This document shows, one piece after another, positions 52,020 through 60,095 of a DNA stretch of 64,000 nucleotides. The stretch lies in assembly GCF_000163055.2 (NCBI RefSeq), contig NC_022111.1, positions 372,001 to 436,000 on the forward strand, written 5' to 3'. The DNA is from Prevotella sp. oral taxon 299 str. F0039. GTDB lineage: Bacteria; Bacteroidota; Bacteroidia; Bacteroidales; Bacteroidaceae. The number at the start of each line of letters is the position of its first letter. Positions within the stretch are counted from its first letter, which is position 1. The notes below the pieces were generated by a model. That model was not told the DNA's origin, did no database searches, and worked only from the letters and a program-made list of their open reading frames with translations. A program made the translations under genes and the position numbers.

Positions 52020-52388
52020 ATGTACATCGAACAAGCAATCACCGTAATAGAAGCGAACTTAAATAAAACGCTTTCAGCTGTAGAATCTTTATCTCTACAG
52101 GTAACAAGTTTAACCGATAAAATAAACCGCCTCAAGGAAACGGCAGGGGGCAAGAGTAAGGAGGTTTGCTCTTTATACTCTGCCACTGAAGCAGCCGCCT
52201 ATCTCGATATAAAGTTAGGCACTATAAGACGCCTATGCTGTAAAAAGGTATTACCCTATACCAAGAGAGGCAAGAGAAGCTACTTTAAGAAGGAGGATCT
52301 CGACGCCTACCAAGATAGTATTTCTTATACTAAACTTTCAAGGGAGCAAATCGAGGAGGAGGCAAACAACCGAATTCAATTTAGATAA
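52020..52388 (+). CDS. Excisionase-like helix-turn-helix protein
   Basis: Protein of 122 residues from ATG 52020; a GTG at 52011 overlapping the previous stop is an alternative. A coiled-coil N-terminal half (VESLSLQVTSLTDKINRLKE) is followed by a MerR/excisionase-type helix-turn-helix: LYSATEAAAYLDIKLGTIRRL, then KVLPYTKRGKRSYFKKEDLDAY. This layout is frequent in Bacteroidetes mobile elements. It may regulate excision or early transcription. Confidence 0.78.
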   Translation: MYIEQAITVIEANLNKTLSAVESLSLQVTSLTDKINRLKETAGGKSKEVCSLYSATEAAAYLDIKLGTIRRLCCKKVLPYTKRGKRSYFKKEDLDAYQDSISYTKLSREQIEEEANNRIQFR

Positions 52389-52494
52389 ATACACTTCCTT
52401 TCATATAGTAATTAGCGTTTTACTGATTTTTCATTTAAGAACGCAGTTCGTGAGAATAGCGTTCTTTCTAAACTAAAAAAAAACAAATTAAACA

Positions 52495-53220
52495 ATGAAT
52501 ATAAAAGGAAAGATACATTGCTTTTTCGAGCAGTCTGGCACGTTTAAAAACGAGTTCAAAAAGCTTGGTTTTGATGTCGAGGATTACGACATACAAAATG
52601 AGTTTGGAGAAACCGACAACGTGATAGATTTATTTGCTGAAATTGAAAAATGCTACAACGGAGAAGCAAGTCTTTTTGATAAGATAAGCAAAGACGATTT
52701 GATATTAGCGTTCTTTCCGTGTATATATTTTTGCTCAACAAGTCAAATGGCTTTCAGTTTTGGTTGTCACAACTATAAAGGATTAACTCAACGAGAGAAG
52801 ACAGAGATGATATTAAGCAGGTCTAAGAATAGAGAGTATTTTTACTCTTTGCTTATAAAATTATTCTCTATTTGCATTGAAAAAGAATTTCGATTAATTG
52901 TTGAAAATCCGTGGAGTATGCAAACCTTTCTCAAATCTAATTTTGTTTTGCCCCCAACATTTGTAGATAACAATAGAATGCTAAGAGGAGACTATTACGA
53001 AAAAACCACGGCTTATTGGTTTGTGAATTGCTCTCCAACGTATGGGAGAAGCTATCAAAATGACAAGCCAAAGAAGACAATTATGTCCTCAAAAGGTTCG
53101 AAAGAAGCTGGCGTTTGCTCAATGGAACGCTCGATGATTTCAAAGGATTACGCAAGAAATTTTATACACGATTTCATCTTGGGGAAAGAGCAAAGGTACA
53201 CAGAGAGACAATTATTTTAA
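52495..53220 (+). CDS. DNA cytosine methyltransferase-like phage protein
   Basis: Protein of 241 residues. The start resembles the SAM-binding motif I of class I methyltransferases and C5-cytosine enzymes (CFFEQSGTFKNEFKKLGFDV, followed by acidic YDIQNEFGETDN). FFPCIYFCSTSQ (about 83-94) resembles the PC catalytic motif and LIVENPWSMQ (about 139-148) the ENV motif. The protein is shorter than normal cytosine methyltransferases, and a clear QxRxR block and target domain are missing. It could be an orphan phage methyltransferase or a divergent SAM enzyme. It lies 106 bases after the excisionase-like gene. Confidence 0.6.
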   Translation: MNIKGKIHCFFEQSGTFKNEFKKLGFDVEDYDIQNEFGETDNVIDLFAEIEKCYNGEASLFDKISKDDLILAFFPCIYFCSTSQMAFSFGCHNYKGLTQREKTEMILSRSKNREYFYSLLIKLFSICIEKEFRLIVENPWSMQTFLKSNFVLPPTFVDNNRMLRGDYYEKTTAYWFVNCSPTYGRSYQNDKPKKTIMSSKGSKEAGVCSMERSMISKDYARNFIHDFILGKEQRYTERQLF

Positions 53221-53242
53221 TCATATAAAAATAACACACAAT

Positions 53243-53401
53243 ATGAAAAAATATACCAAAAGAATATTCCTCAATCTTGGTGAAATCGAGCATTCAGGAG
53301 TAAAAGATTTTAATGAGCTTTCGGAAATCACTTGGAGCGAAGAAAGGGTTTTTGATAGCGATATTGAATACATAAGAGTAACTAAAACTAAAAAGAAATA
53401 A
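53243..53401 (+). CDS. Small hypothetical phage protein
   Basis: Protein of 52 residues, acidic in the middle (EITWSEERVFDSDIEY) and basic at both ends. It sits 22 bases after the methyltransferase-like gene and 4 bases before the next. Not recognised. Confidence 0.6.
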   Translation: MKKYTKRIFLNLGEIEHSGVKDFNELSEITWSEERVFDSDIEYIRVTKTKKK

Positions 53402-53405
53402 AAGA

Positions 53406-53717
53406 ATGAAAGCAAGAATTAAAGAGACAGGAGAAATTGTAGATGTAAAGTTCTCCGTGCATCCCAACCCTGCTGTTGAAGAAACTTATTGGTGGTGTAA
53501 AGATAAACAAGAAAGTTATCACAAATGGGAACTTGATTTTGGGGGAGTTAATATATTGGGGGACTTTGTTGATTGGGAGCAACGTCGCTATGAAATTGCA
53601 AAAGACATAGTGGCTTATTCATTCTCTACACCAATGCATGGTGTGAGTATGGTTTCGTATATTCATAGCTGTGTAGAAGTTGCTGATATGTTGATTGAAG
53701 AACTAAAAAAGAAATAA
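53406..53717 (+). CDS. Hypothetical phage protein
   Basis: Protein of 103 residues. It starts MKARIKETGEIVDVKF, a form often seen in small phage proteins with a KOW/SH3-like first strand, and later contains DFVDWEQRRYEIAKDIV. Such openings are common in small Bacteroides phage proteins of unknown function. It is tightly packed between neighbours. Confidence 0.65.
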   Translation: MKARIKETGEIVDVKFSVHPNPAVEETYWWCKDKQESYHKWELDFGGVNILGDFVDWEQRRYEIAKDIVAYSFSTPMHGVSMVSYIHSCVEVADMLIEELKKK

Positions 53718-53720
53718 AAT

Positions 53721-54122
53721 ATGACACACGAAGAATTTTTGAAAGCCGTTCAAAATGAACGAAGTTTTATTAATCGTTTGCTTAAATCAAAAGCAAAAAG
53801 AGAAAGAGCAATTAAACGATTAATTCAAGAAAGATTTGCCCACCTCGAGGGGAAGTTTTGCAAAGTAGAGGATAAGCTTTACTATATAGTCAAAGTTTGC
53901 GGAAGAGCAGAAGACAAAGAAGTGAAACCTATTGTAAATGTACTCCTTTTTAGTTCTAATGAAATGATGTTTAAAGGCGATTTTAAAACATTAGGATTTG
54001 CATTTCATCCTTATTATTTAGGTTATAACGATTTGTTGAAAGCAGAACAAAACATTGTAAGTAAAAAGTGTGTTTTTAAGCACATCGTAAAATTAGTAAA
54101 TGAAATGAAAAGTAATTTTTAA
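53721..54122 (+). CDS. Hypothetical basic phage protein
   Basis: Protein of 133 residues. The first 40 residues are helical and very basic (KSKAKRERAIKRLIQERF), followed by a mixed alpha/beta part (KLYYIVKVCGRAEDKEVKPIV). It starts 3 bases after the previous gene ends. DNA binding is possible from charge only. No family recognised. Confidence 0.6.
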   Translation: MTHEEFLKAVQNERSFINRLLKSKAKRERAIKRLIQERFAHLEGKFCKVEDKLYYIVKVCGRAEDKEVKPIVNVLLFSSNEMMFKGDFKTLGFAFHPYYLGYNDLLKAEQNIVSKKCVFKHIVKLVNEMKSNF

Positions 54123-54136
54123 AAACACAAATAAGT

Positions 54137-54529
54137 ATGGAGGAAAAGAAATTCAACGTGCAGAAAAGATGTGAAGAGATACACGCCCAGTATGGCACAA
54201 GCGAAATGGCAAACTACCGCATACAGCTTATGTGCGATAAAATAGAAAATCGTGCATTTGAGGCAGGGCGTAAGAGCGTGTTGGAAAGCATACCTGAATT
54301 GAAGTGGAAAGATGAGGATAGACGTGGCGACGAAGAAAATTACATTGAGGAAAGCTACTCGTTAACCCCTTTTGGTGATTACTCTATTCTAAAATGGTAC
54401 ACTCCTACGGATATTACCTTATATTTTAATGGTGAACATTTCAAATCGGGTATAACAAGTGTACAACAAGCTAAGCAGGAAGCCAACGAGGACTACAAGA
54501 AACGAATTAAACAAGTATTGGGGTTATGA
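54137..54529 (+). CDS. Hypothetical phage protein
   Basis: Protein of 130 residues. It has a helical first part ending KSVLESIPELKWKDE and then the segment YSLTPFGDYSILKWYT followed by YFNGEHFKSGITSVQQAKQEANEDY, a pattern common in small phage proteins that lack a named function. It overlaps the next gene by 4 bases (ATGA). Confidence 0.65.
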   Translation: MEEKKFNVQKRCEEIHAQYGTSEMANYRIQLMCDKIENRAFEAGRKSVLESIPELKWKDEDRRGDEENYIEESYSLTPFGDYSILKWYTPTDITLYFNGEHFKSGITSVQQAKQEANEDYKKRIKQVLGL

Positions 54530-54765
54530 ATTTAAGAAGTGTAATTTCAAATACAGAAATTCAAGCATCAAGGCTTGAAGATTGGATGAAAGAGTTAAGA
54601 TGTTGGCTTATTTTCTATCGTTTTGAGGAAGATGACAAACCAATAATTGTGTATGAAGATGGCGAGGTGCTATTAAGATGGCACGAATACACTTTAACTA
54701 TGCAAGTTGTTACAGAGTTAATGGAAGAAGTTGGTTATATAAGTATAGATAATTTTGAAATATGA
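54526..54765 (+). CDS. Small hypothetical phage protein
   Basis: Protein of 79 residues, acidic, with a central Trp/Tyr-rich part (LRCWLIFYRFEEDDKP). It overlaps both neighbours by 4 bases. Not recognised. Confidence 0.6.
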   Translation: MNLRSVISNTEIQASRLEDWMKELRCWLIFYRFEEDDKPIIVYEDGEVLLRWHEYTLTMQVVTELMEEVGYISIDNFEI

Positions 54766-55235
54766 AAACATACGTAATCACACTATCAAGACATTTCCTT
54801 GCTAATCATAAACGAGCTGGGGAAGAAACACATTTCAAAGAGAAGTTCCTACTTGGACAGGGGCTTATAGATTATGATACTCCGGCCTTGGCGAAGATAC
54901 ACACCATACGGGCGAATTACCCTCTATGGGAGAAACGCATCAAAGAGGTGCAGGAGGGGCGTGCCGTATTGTCCATTCGGCAGTGGACAGGTCAGCCTTA
55001 CAGGAGCAAGCAGGTAGAAATTGCAACGCTAACAGCTGAAAATGGTGTTGGGTTACAGAGGCTTGAGTTCACAGATTGTAGGCTCCGTTTTCCATACACA
55101 GATAGCGAATGGACTACTATGGTTTCACTCGCCAAGAATGACGGGCTTTCGCTTAATGATTGGGTAGATTGGTTCGGAGGTTATGCCCTATCAGAACCGA
55201 TGGCGATTATTCATTTTACGAAATTCAGATATTGA
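54762..55235 (+). CDS. Phage protein with ASCH/PUA-like features
   Basis: Protein of 157 residues. KIHTIRANYPLWEKRIKEV and AVLSIRQWTGQPYRSKQVEI resemble the ASCH/PUA-like fold, in which a KIHTIR-type motif is frequent and which is thought to bind RNA or modified bases. The rest (DCRLRFPYTDSEWTTMV, DWVDWFGGYALSEPMAIIHF) is conserved-looking but not assignable. Similar proteins are common in Bacteroidetes phages. Function unproven. Confidence 0.65.
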   Translation: MKTYVITLSRHFLANHKRAGEETHFKEKFLLGQGLIDYDTPALAKIHTIRANYPLWEKRIKEVQEGRAVLSIRQWTGQPYRSKQVEIATLTAENGVGLQRLEFTDCRLRFPYTDSEWTTMVSLAKNDGLSLNDWVDWFGGYALSEPMAIIHFTKFRY

Positions 55236-55236
55236 T

Positions 55237-55527
55237 ATGAAGCAAATTTATACGCTATGTAATTCAGAAGAAGAGGCAAATGCACTCGGTCATTTTATTA
55301 TAAGTAAAGGATATGAGGGTGTGCAAAATGATAGTTACAGGTATTGCGATTTGGAAATCAGATTTGCCTTAAAAGAAAACAGAAGGCACCACAGAAGTTT
55401 TTGCTTTATCGGGGTAAATGGTTGCCAAATGGTAGTCGGCAAAAACAAGAAAGAAATGAGAAAGAAATTCTCTTATAAGTATATAAGAAAAGAGCGAATA
55501 TTCAGAAAATTATTAGAACGAAACTAG
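55237..55527 (+). CDS. Hypothetical phage protein
   Basis: Protein of 96 residues starting MKQIYTLCNSEEEANALG, one base after the previous stop; an upstream in-frame ATG at 55183 overlaps that gene and was not used. The C-terminal third is very basic (KNKKEMRKKFSYKYIRKER). Not recognised. Confidence 0.6.
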   Translation: MKQIYTLCNSEEEANALGHFIISKGYEGVQNDSYRYCDLEIRFALKENRRHHRSFCFIGVNGCQMVVGKNKKEMRKKFSYKYIRKERIFRKLLERN

Positions 55528-55535
55528 ATAAAGTT

Positions 55536-55661
55536 ATGAGCAAAAAACTAATTCCACGCAAGATTAAAAAGGCTTGCAAAGTATACAGAAATTATGTGCC
55601 ACTTAAAACAAAGTGGTCGCTATTTAGTAATGGCGCAGAACGGGTTTTGCCATACTTGTAA
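55536..55661 (+). CDS. Possible 41-residue basic phage peptide
   Basis: It starts MSKKLIPRKIKKACKVYRN, 8 bases after the previous gene. The start resembles small basic phage proteins. It overlaps the frame at 55594 for most of its length, and only one of the two may be real. Confidence 0.45.
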   Translation: MSKKLIPRKIKKACKVYRNYVPLKTKWSLFSNGAERVLPYL

Positions 55662-55743
55662 ATATAAAGCTGATAGTAGGTATTGGGACACAGTTGGCTA
55701 CCAAAGTGATATCAAATATTGGATGAAAATACCAGAGTTATAA
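55594..55743 (+). CDS. Possible 49-residue phage protein with a CxxC pair
   Basis: It starts MCHLKQSGRYLVMAQNG and contains FCHTCKYKADSRYWDTVGYQ. The Cys pair and aromatic content look protein-like. A later start at 55630 would reduce the overlap with the frame at 55536. A frameshift joining the two frames is another possibility. Confidence 0.4.
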   Translation: MCHLKQSGRYLVMAQNGFCHTCKYKADSRYWDTVGYQSDIKYWMKIPEL

Positions 55744-55763
55744 ATATAATTAATAGAATAATT

Positions 55764-56093
55764 ATGAAAAGAATAACAGACATTAGTCAGCTAAAGAAAG
55801 GTGACGTAATAGTAAGTATTTATGATGATAGAGAAATTAGACGTGAATTTTTATGTATACATCCACATAATGATAAGTATTCTCTATTTTTGAATGAGTT
55901 GCAAGATGGATGTGAGAAATTCTACAACTCGTATCTAAAAACGAGTGAGTGGTATTTATTCACAAAATCTAAAGAAGACTACAATGAGATAGATACAATG
56001 GTAATTGAGAGTCTCAAAAAATCAATATCATTACGTGAACAGAGTATCTACAAAAGACAAAGGTCGTCCAGTAGACAAGAAACAGAAATATAA
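55764..56093 (+). CDS. Hypothetical phage protein
   Basis: Protein of 109 residues from ATG 55764 (MKRITDISQLKKGDVIVSIY), preferred over an in-frame ATG 45 bases earlier, which overlaps the upstream frame. KKGDVIVSIYDD suggests a small beta-barrel start. The C-terminus is basic and Ser-rich (YKRQRSSSRQE). Not recognised. Confidence 0.6.
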   Translation: MKRITDISQLKKGDVIVSIYDDREIRREFLCIHPHNDKYSLFLNELQDGCEKFYNSYLKTSEWYLFTKSKEDYNEIDTMVIESLKKSISLREQSIYKRQRSSSRQETEI

Positions 56094-56094
56094 C

Positions 56095-56271
56095 ATGAAT
56101 AGTCGTGAATTTTTTAGCAAGGTTGCTTTGATGGATTTGCAACACGACATGGGGAAAAGACAAGGACACCCTTTCTGCACATCAATTGAGTGTTCTCTTT
56201 TGCTCGTTTCAACAGCAATTATAATAACAATTATACTTGGCTTAATAATGTCAGGATTTAATAGGGATTAA
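56095..56271 (+). CDS. Small phage membrane protein
   Basis: Protein of 58 residues starting MNSREFFSKVALMDL, with one hydrophobic segment (about 33-54). It begins one base after the previous gene. A longer frame from 56005 is unlikely because it overlaps that gene. Not recognised. Confidence 0.55.
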   Translation: MNSREFFSKVALMDLQHDMGKRQGHPFCTSIECSLLLVSTAIIITIILGLIMSGFNRD

Positions 56272-56284
56272 AAATAAAATAACT

Positions 56285-56683
56285 ATGCCATTATTGAGAG
56301 TTTTTTATGGTTGGGCAAAGCTCAATAAAACGAGAAAGCGAGAAGCAATATCTGTAATATATGAAAATTGCGGAGGCTATGAGAAAAACGAGAAAAAGGT
56401 AAAGATGTATCAAAACACTGTTTATGTTCGATACCAAACCGAAGAAGAGAAGAAAGATATAGAGTTTTGCACACGAATTTTGTCGGAAGATTCTATCTTC
56501 CTTGACAGTAAAGAAGCAAAAGGTAGTCTTGAAAAAGTCTTGCATATAAACTTCATGGCGGACAGCAAACAAGTTTCGCAACTCGTCAGAGAGGAGATAA
56601 GGGACAAATTAAGAAAAGAGTTTTTGCTAAACCATCGAAATTACAAAGAACCGAAAGCATTTCAAATAATGATAAATTTTTAA
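56285..56683 (+). CDS. Hypothetical phage protein
   Basis: Protein of 132 residues, basic and mostly helical, ending KEFLLNHRNYKEPKAFQIMI. It is in line with its neighbours, 13 bases after the last gene. No family recognised. Confidence 0.6.
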   Translation: MPLLRVFYGWAKLNKTRKREAISVIYENCGGYEKNEKKVKMYQNTVYVRYQTEEEKKDIEFCTRILSEDSIFLDSKEAKGSLEKVLHINFMADSKQVSQLVREEIRDKLRKEFLLNHRNYKEPKAFQIMINF

Positions 56684-56707
56684 TACTATAAAAAAAATAA
56701 AATAGCT

Positions 56708-57037
56708 ATGGAAATGAAAAGATATAAATATTTTATTCTATGCTTAATTTTGGCAATGTCTTCTTGTGACTATGAGATTAGAGAGAAGGAAGAACCACCT
56801 AAGCCAAAATTAACAAAAGAGCAAATACGAAAGCAAGAGTATGAGCAAAGATTAAAATACTATGATGTAGAGTTTTTGTTTGAATGTAATGGTGTAAAGG
56901 TGTATCAGTTTGAAAACCATGGTGCATACTACTACTTCACCAACGCAAACGGAAGAACTTATTACGAATATACTAAAAGAATAAGTAAGTACACACGTAA
57001 AACAATTAATGTTCAATCACTAAACACAAAGAAATAA
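56708..57037 (+). CDS. Phage-encoded lipoprotein
   Basis: Protein of 109 residues with a signal peptide and lipobox MSSC (Cys at about 21). A charged linker (EIREKEEPPKPKLTKEQIRKQ) leads to a small domain, LFECNGVKVYQFENHGAYYYFTN. Similar small lipoproteins occur in Bacteroidetes phages. Lipoproteins in a phage early region may alter the surface of the infected cell, for example to block further infection, but this is inference. It is on the strand of the early operon, not the lysogenic strand. Confidence 0.7.
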   Translation: MEMKRYKYFILCLILAMSSCDYEIREKEEPPKPKLTKEQIRKQEYEQRLKYYDVEFLFECNGVKVYQFENHGAYYYFTNANGRTYYEYTKRISKYTRKTINVQSLNTKK

Positions 57038-57046
57038 AATACAACT

Positions 57047-57190
57047 ATGGAAGAACTTTTAAAAATGGTAATAGACCTTATGTCCGAGTTTACAAAGCTA
57101 AAGATCGAAAACAAGAGTTTAAGAGAAGAAAATGAGAAGCTAAGAGAGATAAACGATATTTCTTACAATAAATATAAAAGCGATTTGTAA
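57047..57190 (+). CDS. Small coiled-coil phage protein
   Basis: Protein of 47 residues, nearly all helix with a leucine-heptad pattern (LKIENKSLREENEKLREIND). It starts 9 bases after the lipoprotein gene and ends 2 bases before the next. Probably a small dimerising protein; function unknown. Confidence 0.6.
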   Translation: MEELLKMVIDLMSEFTKLKIENKSLREENEKLREINDISYNKYKSDL

Positions 57191-57192
57191 CT

Positions 57193-57741
57193 ATGGAAAT
57201 AAAATTGAACGCAGGGGATAGGATTATCGTTCCCGAAAATTGTACAGCAACTATTGAAGATAAATTAATTATTATCGAGGAGGAGCAAGAAGAGTTCAAG
57301 GAGGGTGATATTTTGATATCAAAATATAGTACATCTATTCTTATTTTTTCAAATTACAGAAAAGACGGCTTTGGTTTATTTGATAGCTATTTTAACAATA
57401 CAAATAAATCAAATTCTGCTTGGGTTGTTAAAAACTTTCGCCACGCAACCGAGGAGGAAAAACAAACCTTGTACGATTCACTGAAAGAACAAGGGTTATA
57501 TTGGAACGCAGGGAAAAAGGAGATGGAGAGAATAAGAAAGAGAGCGGAAAAAGGTGAAAAGTATTTATTTATTACTGGACGTGGAGAAATAGTTGAATAT
57601 ACAGAAGATAATGATTATGACGATGATGAAGCATATGATTTAGGAAATTACTTTCTTTTAAGTGAACGCAAAGAAGCTGAAGAATATGCAAAAGCCCTCA
57701 AAGCGATTTTTGAGAAGAGATTGAAAGTAATACAGGACTAA
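57193..57741 (+). CDS. Hypothetical acidic phage protein
   Basis: Protein of 182 residues. The first 35 residues look like a beta strand pair (NAGDRIIVPENCTATIEDKLIIIEEE), then KEGDILISKYSTSILIFSNYR and NFRHATEEEKQTLYDSLKEQG, a pattern shared by many Bacteroides phage proteins of unknown role. The C-terminal part has a very acidic patch (TEDNDYDDDEAYDLG). Not assignable to a function. Confidence 0.65.
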   Translation: MEIKLNAGDRIIVPENCTATIEDKLIIIEEEQEEFKEGDILISKYSTSILIFSNYRKDGFGLFDSYFNNTNKSNSAWVVKNFRHATEEEKQTLYDSLKEQGLYWNAGKKEMERIRKRAEKGEKYLFITGRGEIVEYTEDNDYDDDEAYDLGNYFLLSERKEAEEYAKALKAIFEKRLKVIQD

Positions 57742-57757
57742 AAAAAATAATACAGCT

Positions 57758-58117
57758 ATGGAATTAACTATTAATTTGAACCTTACCGAGCAAACCCTCG
57801 GAATGGTAAAAGCACTTTTACAAGCAGTAGAGGGGCTAAACTTAAAAGCAGTAGAGCAACAAGTACAAAAGGCAGAGAAACCCACAGAAACCAAAAAAAC
57901 AACAACCACAACTACCAAGGAGCAGGAAACCGCCACGACTCTCTCGGACTTAAGGCAGATTTGTACTTCAATAGCAGAAGCGGGGGGACGTGACGAAATT
58001 AAAGAGCTGCTTAATAATTTAGGTTTTAAGAAAATAACAGAAATACCTGAAGAACAATATAACGAGGTTTACAAATCGCTTGAAAAAATTGCTAATAAAA
58101 TACCCGCACCTTTCTAA
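57758..58117 (+). CDS. Hypothetical protein of the phage replication module
   Basis: Protein of 119 residues. A helical start (TLGMVKALLQAVEGL) and a Lys/Thr-rich linker precede a C-terminal domain, LSDLRQICTSIAEAG then LLNNLGFKKITEIPEEQYNEV. A small protein of this shape commonly precedes the DUF2800 gene in phages with the same replication genes. Its gene lies one base before the DUF2800 start. The role is unknown; help in replication or recombination is an inference from position. Confidence 0.65.
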   Translation: MELTINLNLTEQTLGMVKALLQAVEGLNLKAVEQQVQKAEKPTETKKTTTTTTKEQETATTLSDLRQICTSIAEAGGRDEIKELLNNLGFKKITEIPEEQYNEVYKSLEKIANKIPAPF

Positions 58118-58118
58118 C

Positions 58119-59336
58119 ATGAACACAAAAGACCTAGGAACGAGTAAGACGCACGCAAGGTTATCGCCTTCTAGTGCCCACCGCTGGACTAAGTGCACCC
58201 CGTCGGTGAAACTCGAAGAACTTTTCGAGGATAAAACCAGCGAAGCAGCGCAGGAGGGGACTATTGCCCACGAAATAGCAGCGGTAAGACTAAACGAGGC
58301 ACAAACAAATGGACTATTAAAGCCCCTAAAGAAAACAACGCTTAACGCTATTTGCAAAAAGCTAGAGGGTGAAGGAATTACAAAAGAGTTTTTTAACGAA
58401 GTTGTCACCCCTGAAATGCTAAACTATTGCGAAGATTATGCGCAGTTTGTTTGCGATAAACTTATCGAAGCAAGAGCAAAAACCCCCGACACCATCTTAC
58501 AAGTAGAAAAGAAGCTTAACGCAAACTATTACGGTAAAGATATGTTCGGCACAACTGATGCCGCTATAATTAGCGATACCGCCTTAGAGATTATCGACTT
58601 AAAATACGGGCAGGGGGTGAAAGTTAGCGCAATAGATAACGCTCAAATGATGATATATGCGCTTGCAAATATACAAGCTTATGAGATTCTTTACAATTTT
58701 GAGAGCGTAACAATGACGATATACCAACCACGTATGGGAAACATAAGCACGTCAACAATGAGCGTTCAGGACTTAAAGCAATGGGGTGAAGAGTACTTAA
58801 AGCCTTTAGCTGATAAAGCCTATAAAGGTGAAGGGGTTCAGAGTTGCGGTTCGTGGTGCGGATTCTGCAAAGCGAAAACAAGTTGCGCAGAGCAAGGCAG
58901 GGAGTTAAAAGGATTAGAAGAGCTAAAACAAAAGGAGCTTTTAACAAAAGAAGAACAAGCCGAGATAGTTCTTAAAGCCCCTCAAGTGATAGCCTGGCTT
59001 AATGCAGTAGTAAAAGACGTAACGGAAAGAGCGAAACAGGGCGAAGCGTTCGAGGGCTTAAAACTCGTGGAGGGTCGCTCCGTGCGTAAGATTGTAGACC
59101 CTGAAAATCTCGTAAAAGCATTAACGGCTAAAGGCTATACCGAGGCGCAACTATACGAAAGCAAGTTAATAACGCTTACAGCTATGCAGAAGCTATTGGG
59201 CAAAAAAGCTTTTACCGAGGACGTCGTCCCCTACACGATAAAGCCTGTAGGTGCTTTGCAACTCGTTAGCCTAGATGACCCAAGACCAGAGGCAACCGCA
59301 AAGGATGATTTTAATAACACAGATATAGAAATATAA
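58119..59336 (+). CDS. DUF2800 phage nuclease (PD-(D/E)XK type)
   Basis: Protein of 405 residues from ATG 58119 (NTKDLGTSKTHARLSPSSA); an upstream in-frame ATG at 58080 overlaps the previous gene. The DUF2800 start LSPSSAHRWTKCTPS is clear. GTIAHEIAAVRL, DMFGTTDAAIISD and LEIIDLKYGQG carry the His, Asp and Lys of RecB-like nucleases. A Cys cluster, CGSWCGFCKAKTSC (about residues 247-260), may hold an iron-sulfur cluster. The next gene is DUF2815 at 25 bases, then the DNA polymerase, a set known from phages of Gram-positive bacteria. Confidence 0.85.
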   Translation: MNTKDLGTSKTHARLSPSSAHRWTKCTPSVKLEELFEDKTSEAAQEGTIAHEIAAVRLNEAQTNGLLKPLKKTTLNAICKKLEGEGITKEFFNEVVTPEMLNYCEDYAQFVCDKLIEARAKTPDTILQVEKKLNANYYGKDMFGTTDAAIISDTALEIIDLKYGQGVKVSAIDNAQMMIYALANIQAYEILYNFESVTMTIYQPRMGNISTSTMSVQDLKQWGEEYLKPLADKAYKGEGVQSCGSWCGFCKAKTSCAEQGRELKGLEELKQKELLTKEEQAEIVLKAPQVIAWLNAVVKDVTERAKQGEAFEGLKLVEGRSVRKIVDPENLVKALTAKGYTEAQLYESKLITLTAMQKLLGKKAFTEDVVPYTIKPVGALQLVSLDDPRPEATAKDDFNNTDIEI

Positions 59337-59361
59337 TTTTTTAACTAACAAATTTTTCAAA

Positions 59362-59964
59362 ATGGAAAACGGTCAATTAATGACAAAAGTAAAGATCGGC
59401 AAAGCCCGAGCAAGTTATGTAAATGTATTCCACGCCAAAGGTGTGGAGGGTGCAGAACCTAAGTACTCTATTTCGCTTATTATTCCTAAAGAGAATAAAG
59501 CATTAGTGGCGCAAATCGAACAAGCAATTAAAAACGCATTCGATTACGGCAAAACAACTCTAGGGGCTAACGCTAAGCTAGAGAAGATTAAAACCCCTTT
59601 AAGAGACGGAGACGAGGAACGCCCAGAAGATGAAGCCTACAAGAACGCTTATTTTATTAACGCATCATGTAAGACAAAGCCAGGCGTTAGCGTCTTCAAA
59701 GGTACAAAGATAGTAGACGGCAAGAAGCAAAATATTATCGAAGCTTTAGACGATGAAGAAGAAATGTATAGCGGTTGCTTTGTTTACGCTAGTGTTAACT
59801 TTTACGCCTACAATACCAGCGGTAACAAAGGTATTGCCGCAGGGCTTAACAACGTTCTAAAAGTCGCAGACGGAGAGCCTTTAGGCGGTCGGATTAGTGC
59901 TGAAGCGGATTTCTACGATATGGACATACCAGAGGAAGCACCAGCGGATGACGATATGTTCTAA
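59362..59964 (+). CDS. DUF2815 phage protein, likely ssDNA-binding
   Basis: Protein of 200 residues. TKVKIGKARASYVNVFHAKG, PKYSISLIIPKENKAL and YSGCFVYASVNFYAYNTSGNKG match the DUF2815 family, which is thought to form an OB-fold single-strand DNA-binding protein of phage replisomes. The C-terminus is acidic (EAPADDDMF), as expected of such proteins. It lies between the DUF2800 nuclease gene and the polymerase gene, with a hairpin terminator after it. Confidence 0.85.
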   Translation: MENGQLMTKVKIGKARASYVNVFHAKGVEGAEPKYSISLIIPKENKALVAQIEQAIKNAFDYGKTTLGANAKLEKIKTPLRDGDEERPEDEAYKNAYFINASCKTKPGVSVFKGTKIVDGKKQNIIEALDDEEEMYSGCFVYASVNFYAYNTSGNKGIAAGLNNVLKVADGEPLGGRISAEADFYDMDIPEEAPADDDMF

Positions 59965-60057
59965 ATAATTAAAGAGAGTAAAAACTTAAAATTTTTAATT
60001 TAATAAGATACAAAATTTAATAAGTTCTTTAATCCATTTTCTTTATTAAACAATTTC

Positions 60058-60079
60058 GGTGGGGTTCGCCCCACCTTTT
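60058..60079 (+). terminator. Hairpin with UUCG loop before the polymerase gene
   Basis: A 7-bp GC-rich stem (60058-60064 with 60069-60075) closed by TTCG and followed by TTTT. It lies 17 bases before the polymerase start, so it probably attenuates rather than ends the operon. Confidence 0.75.
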
Positions 60080-60095
60080 CAACACTCTTTCGCCT

